64,000 nt of DNA from Alliaria petiolata (lineage: Eukaryota > Streptophyta > Magnoliopsida > Brassicales > Brassicaceae): positions 95,429,753-95,493,752 of the forward strand of contig JAHZTW010000002.1 in assembly GCA_020283515.1 (NCBI GenBank), written 5' to 3'. Made by a program: the position numbers and the translations under genes. Below the pieces are notes generated by a model that was not told the origin of the DNA, searched no databases, and saw nothing but the letters and a program-made list of their open reading frames with translations. Within the stretch, counting starts at the first letter, position 1; each line of letters opens with the position of its first letter. Of this stretch, positions 55,379-64,000 are shown piece after piece.

Positions 55379-55471
55379 CTCTAAACACAGAATATGAGGT
55401 TGAAGATCGTCTTGCTAAGGAATGGACGCAAGAAAGAAAGAGAGAGAGAGGCGGTCATAAACACAAGAACA

Positions 55472-55482
55472 AGTCAAGTCAA
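55472..55482 (-). promoter_or_regulatory. Overlapping W-box cores upstream of ZRK copy 10
   Basis: AGTCAAGTCAA reads as two W-box cores (TTGACT) on the minus strand, about 95 bp before the copy 10 start. Another AAGTCAAC occurs near 55530. Confidence 0.5.
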
Positions 55483-55713
55483 CTTTGGTAGGCTCTGGTT
55501 CTGTAGGACCTTCGTTTCCTTTCCTCATCAAGTCAACTAAACAGTTTTGATATTTGACTCAAAATTTCTTTTGGTTAGACCTTGTTTGCATCAACAGACC
55601 CCACATACATAACCCAGTCCTTTTGTTGTTTCTTCTCTTTGTAGGAAACATTATTCAATGAAAGCATAAGCATATGATGATTATCTGTGTTCATACTTTT
55701 TTTTTTTGGTTTA

Positions 55714-55992
55714 TAGCTTCGGGGTCTTTTTGTTGGTTGTTCTGACTGGAAGACCGGCTCTCGTTTCCGTTGGATCTGATTCTTGGCTGTGTGAAAGACT
55801 TAAATTAATGAGAATGGGAGGCTCAATGAAGTAAAAGATCCAATGATCGCAAGTGGTCAGAGATTGCAGGTGGAAGCTTGTATTGTACTTGCGTTGAGAT
55901 GCTGCGAGGGGAGAGATGAAGACAGGCCAAAGATGATCCAAGTAGCTAAAGAACTCAAACGGATTGAGGCATCACTGAGAGATTCTATCTAG
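55714..55992 (+). pseudogene. 3' fragment of a ZRK (RKS1-like) gene
   Basis: Reads as the last third of a ZRK protein: SFGVFLLVVLTGRPA, then after small deletions and frameshifts ASGQRLQVEACIVLALRCCE, RDEDRPKMIQVAKELKRIEA and SLRDSI with stop. It shares the downstream GAGATCCTCTGTTCT with copies 7 and 9. The 5' two thirds are absent. It stands where a plus-strand partner of copy 10 would be expected if the +/- pair had been duplicated a third time. Confidence 0.9.
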
Positions 55993-56267
55993 AGATCCTC
56001 TGTTCTGTTGCAAACTCTAGCCAATTTTTTAATTGCATTTGAATTCTTGTCATTGTAATTTTAATCCTATCAGGATGCAAACCAGATTCAAAACCCGTGA
56101 TATCAATGCACCATCCACAAATCCAAAATTGAAAAAAATAAAATGGAGAAGAGAGAGTTTATTCTTGAATTACTTTCTCAGTTTTATTAATAAACAAGTG
56201 GAATGGAAATTGGTAGGAAATGAATAAGATCACATAGATAGTATTATTACATAAATGAAGATATAGC

Positions 56268-56453
56268 TTAGTGCAAGTAGTAGCTGAAGAGGGACACAAG
56301 GGAAGCCCCAACCAAAGAGCCAAGAGCCGGCAATGCAACCGAGGCGGCGGATGCGGGTCCTGGTGCCGGAGCTCCGGCTTCCTCCACAGCCATGACGGCG
56401 GTCATGGAGGCAGCAGCGAAAAGCACACCGCAAGCGATCTTCTTCATCTCCAT
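56268..56453 (-). CDS. AGP23: Arabinogalactan peptide AGP23
   Basis: A single exon of 61 residues. Signal peptide EMKKIACGVLFAAASMTAVM, then a very short mature peptide with the AP dipeptides (GAPAPGPASAAS) that become hydroxyproline-O-glycosylated. A C-terminal hydrophobic tail (ALGSLVGASLVSLFSYY) directs GPI anchoring, so the product is a cell-surface proteoglycan of only about a dozen residues. The sequence is almost that of Arabidopsis AGP23 (At3g57690), which is known from pollen. It lies between the ZRK cluster and the processing peptidase, as in Arabidopsis. Confidence 0.92.
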   Translation of the reverse strand: MEMKKIACGVLFAAASMTAVMAVEEAGAPAPGPASAASVALPALGSLVGASLVSLFSYYLH

Positions 56454-57006
56454 TGTTGAGACCTGAAAGGCTTTTTTTTCTTCTTTTTATTTAGTTTTTT
56501 TTTTGTGTGTTTTTGAAAGTTCTTGCAGGTCTGAGGAAAATGAATGGTGTTGATGGGGTATTTATATGTGTGGAACTCGTGTTAATTTTAGTAAAATCAG
56601 GAATTATTTTTTACGATAGTCAAAATTTAATTAATCACCGATAATTATGACTACTATTACGGTTTAAAGAATTGCAATATGTGGCTTAGATTTATTTTAG
56701 CATTTCCGTTTATATTTTCTTGTTAATGGATTAATTTGGCAAACTCGAAATGCTACATTTGAAGATGAATTAATTACGTTTTATAGATCCGCAACAGACA
56801 GATATTAAACGAGTATTATGTCCCAAAATCTCGAAACTTCCAAGTAAAATTATCTTTTACATTACCATTACAATGTAACTAGTCTAGTTCAGTGATTCTA
56901 CGTATACACCGCAACAACAGTACGTGCCAAATAGATTTATACATGGAACTATCAATATATACAAGCTACACCATAATCTTGTCCTAAGAATTGACGATGA
57001 AATCCA
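56454..57006. other. Promoter of AGP23 and spacer
   Basis: AT-rich sequence upstream of AGP23 (minus strand), up to the 3' end of the peptidase gene. No gene. Confidence 0.5.
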
Positions 57007-59675
57007 TCAAGATGCTGTTCCATTGGATCGTCGAGTCTCAAGTTCGTGCTCAGCGACCATAACACACGAGTCCGCTTCAAGCAATGGAGCCGAACTGTTC
57101 ATCTTCATTAGTATCTCACCGGTCAAAGAATCGATCATATCTGTGGTACACTGTACATCAGGTGATATCCCTACTTGATCAATTTCGTGTAGAGACGGCG
57201 ACAAATACTTAGCTACCGTCACAAACAAAGCCGACCCGTCGTCTAGCTCCGTTACGCTCTTGCAAATTCACAAAAAAAAAAAAAAATATACAACAAATCA
57301 TGTCATCGGATCAAGATTTACGAATTATGTATTTGTATATAAAGCTAATTAATGTATATATATACCTGGATTTTCCCTTTCCCAAATGTGCGACGACCGA
57401 CAAGTATAGCTCGACCATTATCGTGTAAAGCACCTGCCAAAATCTCACTTGCACTTGCACTTCCTTCATTCACCTGTTCATCATTTGATCGAGACACTTA
57501 TGCACCGGTCGTATTAACTAGGAGTAGACATATAAACCCAACCCTGTTTTAAACTTTTGGAACTAAGCATCTATTGAACCTAACATATTGCATCGATTGA
57601 TCATCTAGCCAGCTTATATACATATATACTTACAAGCACGACAAGTGGATCATGTGTCACGGCGTGCCCGTCGATCATATTTATTGGTGATGTGACCCCT
57701 TCACGGTCGATTGTATACACCAGAGTCTCATCTCCGTCAAGCCATAATTGTGCAACATCGAGTCCTGCTTTAACCAAACCTCCCTGAGATGGAAATGTAG
57801 AAAGCTAAGTGGTTCGGAAAAATGTAACAAAGTGATGATAACTCGCTGAACAAAAAAAAAAAAATTCAAATCCAAAACTTACCGGATTGTTCCTGAGGTC
57901 TAGAATGTATGACTGAACATTCTGATTCTCCATCTCGTGGACCGCATTTTCCATATCGGACGCTGCAGTCTATTAGAAGGTTAAAAAATCAATGAACTAC
58001 ATGTCAATTGTCATCTTCGCCTTTTGTTTTTCGGTTTTGACAAACACTAACCTGAGAAAACGCTGTGAGTTTGACATAACCGGTCTTTGCTAAACGTCCA
58101 TCGGGTGTTGTATGTGGGATTATAGTACTTGATATCGGAGAGAGCTTAATGTAATCTCGAGGTAACTTGACCTTTACAATATATAAGAGACACTTGTTTG
58201 GTGTAATTAACCGGAAATAATATAACATATACACCAGTAACAAATACCTCTCTGATATAGGAATCCGTCCCTGATCCATTCACCTGCAAGAGAGAACAAT
58301 AACTTAAGACTCTTAAGTTGCTGAAGCCGACAGAGAAGACAAAAAAGATAGTACAATATACACTCTTAAGTTTGACTGTGACGAATGTTCCAACTCTGCC
58401 TCTCAGCTTCTGCGCTGCTGCTTCACTATCAATACCATCCAGTTTCTCGCCTGAAATCTCAAATAGAAACAACGGAGTTATACGCCAATTTTCAGCAATC
58501 TATAGTTGGGTAGGGATAAGGACCAATGTTACCATTTATCTCAACTAGTTCCTCGCCTCCATGAATACCAGCACGATCTGCCGGGCTACCTTCTATGCAA
58601 GACATAACAACCTACATTGGGCTCTACCATGAAACAAGATCTATCTACTTCATGCTCACACACAAAAACGAAAAATCCGTATTGACAAAAAAAAAGATGA
58701 AAAAACCAAACCAAGTTTCTTAGGGTCTAAGAATGTGCTTGGTCACTCACTTACCAGGTGACCCGTTCTTGGTTCTGAATTTATGAAAAGGCCAACACCT
58801 TGCAGATTTCCGTCACTACCGATTCTGAAACTTTGGTACTCCTACAAGTCATAAAAATGTGTTTTTTTGGGCGAAACCAAACATCAAATCATGCCCATAA
58901 ACAGTGAAGGAACACATTCGCTGAGGAATCAAAATTTGCAAATACCTTGGGGCTAATGATTCGAGTAAAGGGATCACCAAGTGTAGAGAGCATCGCTTTG
59001 ATCTTTCCATAAGCAGCATCTGCTGATCTAAGAGGAAACATCTCCACCATCGTTTGCTGCAACCTAGAATCCCAATCTGCAAAATTAAACACTTTCGTCA
59101 CTCAAGATCATTCTACAAAATCCTCCCACATTTTCATCAAAATCTAAACATTACCCTGATGATTAAAAGTTGGATCGACGAATGTTTCTCTAATCAAACC
59201 CCACGCTTCAACAAGAGTTCTCTGTACAGTAGTCACCTTAACAAGACATCAAAAGAAAAAAAAAACCTAATTTCTCAGAGACGCTAAAGAAACAGAGAAA
59301 CAGAGCTCAATAAAAAAAAAGCTCGATCACCTCACGAGCGCGTGAAGCGGGGAAAGCGATGGTCAGAGACTCAGCGAGTGCCGGAGAATCGCAGCAGATC
59401 GTCGAAGAAACCGCTACAGCAGCGGCGGCGGCTAAACCGATCAGTCTTCTTCCAACGGCACTGTCCATTATCACACCATCGCCCTCTGAATCAGTATCGA
59501 TCTTTGTTTCGAACCCTAGACGCGAAGACGATGCAAGACAAGGCCGTTTCTTGTGACGCCTATAGCGATTCAAGCTCGAGAATCGGAGAATCGGAGACGG
59601 AGTCGAAGTGGGTTTCCGAGAACTCGGGAAGTGTAACAGAGGAAGATCAAGCCTGGGGTTTACGATTTTTTCCAT
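57007..59675 (-). CDS. CTPA3: Plastid C-terminal processing peptidase (S41 family)
   Basis: Twelve exons, 59675-59331, 59236-59155, 59076-58946, 58841-58755, 58611-58533, 58450-58362, 58283-58248, 58171-58052, 57969-57883, 57783-57634, 57473-57366 and 57258-57007, join in one frame to 521 residues. The N terminus is a Ser/Arg-rich transit peptide, followed by a hydrophobic lumen-targeting stretch (LIGLAAAAAVAVSSTI) ending near ALAES. Then come the N-terminal helical domain (RTLVEAWGLIRETFVDPTFN), a PDZ domain (VVMSCIEGSPADRAGIHGGE) and the protease core. The catalytic Ser is in VNEGSASASEILAGAL and the Lys in RTFGKGKIQ, so the Ser-Lys dyad is complete. The family trims C-terminal extensions of proteins such as D1 in the thylakoid lumen. 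Gene order matches At3g57680 (CTPA3); its own substrate is not settled. Confidence 0.92.
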
Positions 59676-59699
59676 TTTGAAATTTGAAGAGGAAACATG

Positions 59700-62600
59700 A
59701 ATCAGTAGAAGTGAGAGAGAGAGATGTTATGAAGCGTGTTTATTGCCTTTAAATCCTAATGACGTGTTTAAGAATTAAGACAAGTGTAATAAATCAAGTT
59801 GTGGAAGATTCTTTATGGGGCCCAACTTGAATCTTTGTGGCTTAGATATCTTGCTGTTGCGTATCTAAATTAGGAACTGGAATCAAGAACTACACGTGTT
59901 GCGACTTAGTGACTCGGTCGTGACTCGTGTCAGAGGGTCTACGTACGGAATGGGCCAGAGAGTCAAAAAGATGTTTTTACTTGAAAATGGGCTGAATTAT
60001 TAGTTTCTATTTGGGCCTGAGACGGGAACTTTCCGAGAAAATATTTTTCGTCCCATGATGTATGAAACTAAGGCGACAGGGGGGACTCACTTTTTCGTTT
60101 GCATAATGGACCTGTTATGTTTTAGTTTGGTTTTTCTTTGAATTAACCAAATTACGACTAACAAACAAATTGTGTTAAGTCACCACCAATGTTGTTAGCT
60201 AGATGATATATACTATATATTACAATTCGTTCTGAAATAATAAAATTTGAGAGTTTAATATGACTACGACAATAAGCGCAAATTGCTACTCAAATTACAA
60301 ATACCTCGGATTTTTTTCTAAGCGATGTAGATCTATTTCAATAACGAAAAAGTTATTGACCGGAATTATAATCGGAACCCACAACAAATATATTTAGTCA
60401 AAAACTCTGTGATTGCATCTTTTGAATAATTGATCAACATTTATCATACATGTGTTGCAAGTTATAACGATATCATATACTCAAGAAAACTTCCTATAAA
60501 AGGGTATACACAAGCGAATTACTTACTTTTGGCATACTATATATGATCACCGCCATGACACGTGAATGCAATTAAAGAGTTGCATGTGCATGCATCGGGG
60601 AAAAAAACAATCAATTTTGGACCTGAAATTTAGGGTTTTGACTCTAGAGATGGAATGTTTAGAAGATCGACATACACTTCATCTCCAAATTGATTGCTTC
60701 CCCTTTGATAGGTAACTGACTCTTGCAAGTATGGGGTTCCTCATAATTCATAAACCCATCCCTCTCGTATTTTGGCTTTTTTATATTAGTCCCAACGTGA
60801 ACGTACCCTTTTGTTATGAGTTCCGAGACCTAAATTCTTAATTAATGATCTTTTCATTTTCCAACATAATATTTTCTATCAATAATTTAAATTACTACTA
60901 ATACTGATCATATTCATCACCACACATATCTAGACAATACGTACATTTTCTTATATGACTTAATAATATATGGAGTTTTCATGATAACTAAGGCCTAAGC
61001 GTGTGAGAAGTGCATCGGTGGAAGGAAAATTTTATGATCCAGTATATATATGTTTATATCTCACATCTCTTTTCAAAATGTAATTAATTATTTAAATATC
61101 ACTATTTTTATTTTTATTTTTATAAAACTCAATTGCATATTGTTGTATTGAATTAATGGGAAAAAAAAACACGACTGTTTACAAACAAAAGTATCCTAAA
61201 AAATATTATATTTATCGTTCGTAATTTGTGTATCTTAAATCTCAACATGGCCGAATTTACCTAGTAATTAACACACACATGTAGTACTTCTCTTTGTTTA
61301 AAAAAAAAAAAAAATTAAATTGTCCTTATAAAACTGGAAAATAATAGTATAAGTATAACATATAGGAATACACCATGCCAAAGGAAAATCTGATCAATTG
61401 GCTCTTCTTTTTTGAATAACAGTAAGAAATTCATCTTTTAATTTTGGTTGGTTTCTGAAAAGTAAATGAACAAAAAGAAAAACAAAGGAGGTATGGGAAA
61501 GGAGATAAAGACACATTTCACTTAAAGCACATTGTTGCAGACAGAAAAGAGAGGGTTGAAAATAAAAGACAAAAAGATGAAAAATAAACGAGTAAATGAA
61601 AATAAAATTAGGGGGGAGAGAGAGTATAACAGACCTGCTCTTATCAAAGTCCACTGTTCATAAAAGAAAGAGTACCTGAATGAAAATACCTTCACTGACA
61701 ATTTACTTATGTTATGTGGTCCATTTTTTTGTTGGTTGTCAAAAATAAACACTACTATTAGAAAATGTGTAGTTGCTTATAAGTTGACCAAAATTCCACT
61801 TGATGAATATGATATCAATAATCAAATCGAGCATCTAAATATTAAAGAAAGTGCGATATGTTTGTTAGGTTTCTCGTGATGATATTTTGATCAAAACAAA
61901 ATGTTTATATTCGGTCCGACTACTCTATCGAGTCTAATCAAGGATATATCTAATTATTATATCTTTAATTCTTCTAAGTCTGAATGTGAATTAGTTTATG
62001 CAAGTGTCATTTCAGAAAGCAAACGATTTAATTTCAAAATAATAAAACATTTAGACGATAAACTTTTATGTGTTACGAACATTTACAATGATTAATTTGT
62101 CATAATTTCGAGGGTAGATAAATTATCTTCTATAGTGTAGAGAAGATTATATGTATAGGTGGTGTGTATATATATACTTTTAGGGGTAATCAATGTAGGA
62201 AAGGTTGATGGGTAAAATCGGGAAATGGAGGAATAGAGTGTGGGTATTTCTTAGGAGTTATGTTAACCTCAAAATAGAATCTCTCCTCAAAGTAATTGGA
62301 AAGACAAAAGTCGATGCCATGTCCAATCATATATTTAAATAAACATATATATTTTTCTTATATAAAAGCACCGATAAAATCAGATAATGATTTTTGTTTT
62401 TTTTTTCATTTGCTTTTCCTGGTAAGATCTGCCCCTCAGTTCTGTGATGATCTCACCCTCTAGCTTCAGTGCTTAACACACACTGCGGTTGTAAGTATGC
62501 ATATATGTGTGCGTGTCAGCTTGTATAGAGATTATACATATGAAAATATTTATTCAAAATCAATGTCATTGAGATTAAACCAAACCATACATGATTTTTT

Positions 62601-64000
62601 TTAATGTATTTATACTCATCTATAGATAAGGTATATATACAATTGAACATAAACCCATGTAACAAAAGTAAAAGTGTTAATCTAGTGTCGTTTGATCTTT
62701 GTGTATCAATCAATTTCACTATAATTAATTATTTTATCCTACTATGCATGAAAACTTTAGTTTTGGATTTTAATCAGTATCGTTTTTGTTTTTTTGTTTT
62801 TTTTTTGACATCTCGTTTTTGTTTTTCTTTAAAGGGTTAATATTATTACTACAAAGAAAACTAGATAGAAAAAAGTGTTTTGTAATACTGTTTTCTTGAA
62901 CTTTTATATTTCCTTGGGATAATATTCGCTGGTGAAAGAAACCCAACACTACATACAACTTGGAGAATCTACAAGCATGATGATCAAATAGCTTTAACAG
63001 GAGTAGAAAAAATAAAGTTGATCAAATAAAGAATATGGACAAAAGAACACGCTCGGACAATGATCACGAGCCAACGAGACCTCATCTCTAACGATTATAT
63101 AATATTATATCTTTGTGTAACAAGAAGGAATTGTTTTAAAAATATTTATCAAAATTTCTTTGCCAACTTACTAAATCATGTTTTTGAACTTTTACTAAAT
63201 CATATATTATTGTTAATGGATCAGATGTTCGATATCGATCGACTAATAATGTAGGCGATCGAGCAGATGCTTGAACCCCAAAAAAAAAAAAAAAAAAAAA
63301 ATCAAGCTGATTCTCGTGTTAATTTTTAACATTTAACTAAAAAACACGAAAAGGTTAAATGCTATACATTTGAAAAATAAATTACGATCGGGTCACAAAA
63401 ACACTTATAAATAAAAACAGTTACTAATTACATGTATATATAGAAAACAAATTTATCTTACTAAATTTTAGGGGAGTGGAAATTTTGACGATAATTTGAA
63501 TCTTAATTTTACACTCTTCCCCCTTCTTTGGTGTTTAGGGGGAATGTATTAAAAGGCACATCATACCTACATATTAGCGAGCCCTTTTGTATTTTTTTTC
63601 TTCATTTTAATTACTATAATATAGATCATATTGTATTATGCTAATTTACATATATATAATTTCTTCTTAAACAATTTAATATTGAGATATGTAGTTTTTT
63701 TACTACGATATTTGTCTATACAATTATTCTTCAGAAAATAAATATGAACTTAATTTATTTTTTATTTTATTTGTTTGCTCTTTTGAGGTACCCGTGATTA
63801 ATCATGAGTCAAGCTCAATTTGGCCTCTTTCTCTTTTTTTTCCTTTTGCATGTTGGGGCCTCCTTCAAACAAAGTTGTCGAAAATCATACAAAGCTACAT
63901 TAATCTTCTTTATGTGCTACTTAATTATATTTTTCCTTTCATTTACGATTTCGTTAGATCTTTACGTATATGTATAGACAAAACGAATACGTTAAAAAAG
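59700..64000. other. Gene-free AT-rich region
   Basis: 59.7-60.1 kb is the promoter side of the peptidase gene, with GGGCC and an ACACGTGT motif near 59893. The remaining 3.9 kb contains only short AT-biased frames, homopolymers (for example A22 at 63280-63301) and no protein, tRNA or repeat that I can identify. In Arabidopsis the next gene is the zinc-finger regulator NTT/WIP2 (At3g57670), so this could be its long upstream or downstream control region; that is inference. Confidence 0.5.

Noticed and set aside
62420..62515. Possible C/D snoRNA (GTGATGATCT box C-like)
   Set aside because: No CTGA box D at a proper distance and no terminal stem.

Overview
The window is nuclear DNA from a plant of the mustard family, very close to Arabidopsis. 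The genes carry GT-AG introns and AT-rich spacers. Their order is the reverse of the lower arm of Arabidopsis chromosome 3 around At3g57680-At3g57810: OTU protease, bHLH60, GH28 pectin-lyase-like gene, complex I ESSS subunit, nucleolar gar2-like protein, U2 snRNA, ZRK pseudokinase cluster, AGP23, and C-terminal processing peptidase. These assignments come from memory of the families and not from a search. Proteins such as RKS1 and bHLH60 look clearly diverged from the A. thaliana versions I remember, so a sister species (A. lyrata/A. halleri type) is more likely than A. thaliana; this is inference. Two single N bases (9506 and 31323) mark imperfect assembly, and both sit at suspicious junctions.

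Layout. 0.2-0.65 kb: a small two-exon defensin-like secreted peptide. 1.0-2.6 kb (-): OTU-type deubiquitinase. 3-9.3 kb: gene-poor, with a LINE-type RNase H relic and a perfect 22-bp inverted repeat. 9.9-13.3 kb (+): bHLH60. 14.5-18.2 kb: relics of a C2H2 zinc-finger gene and a pectin-lyase-like gene, then a C2H2 gene split by a Cassandra TRIM retrotransposon present as four LTRs and three internal domains. 19.4-25.5 kb: relics of a glycosyltransferase-like gene and a bromodomain gene. 25.8-27.6 kb (-): a nine-exon ENT/Agenet (EMSY-like) gene. 28.7-29.9 kb (+): F-box gene. 30.5 kb (-): lipid transfer protein. 31.3-32.1 kb: 5'-truncated GH28 gene. 32.35 kb: complex I subunit. 35.2-37.8 kb: gar2-like gene, followed by a U2 snRNA gene, then a decayed tandem copy of both.

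40.9-56.0 kb is the most interesting region. It is a cluster of ZRK receptor-like cytoplasmic pseudokinases (ZED1/RKS1 family). Eight copies have open frames, two are broken, and two are short relics. In Arabidopsis these proteins are adaptors that bind the NLR ZAR1 and sense modified host kinases, so the cluster is effectively a set of interchangeable sensors for one immune receptor. The right half is built from repeated convergent (+/-) pairs, and copies have decayed in several independent ways (nonsense codons, a 22-bp duplication, truncation). W-box motifs are frequent in the spacers.

56.3 kb (-): AGP23. 57.0-59.7 kb (-): a twelve-exon plastid C-terminal processing peptidase. 59.7-64 kb: AT-rich, with no gene I can support.
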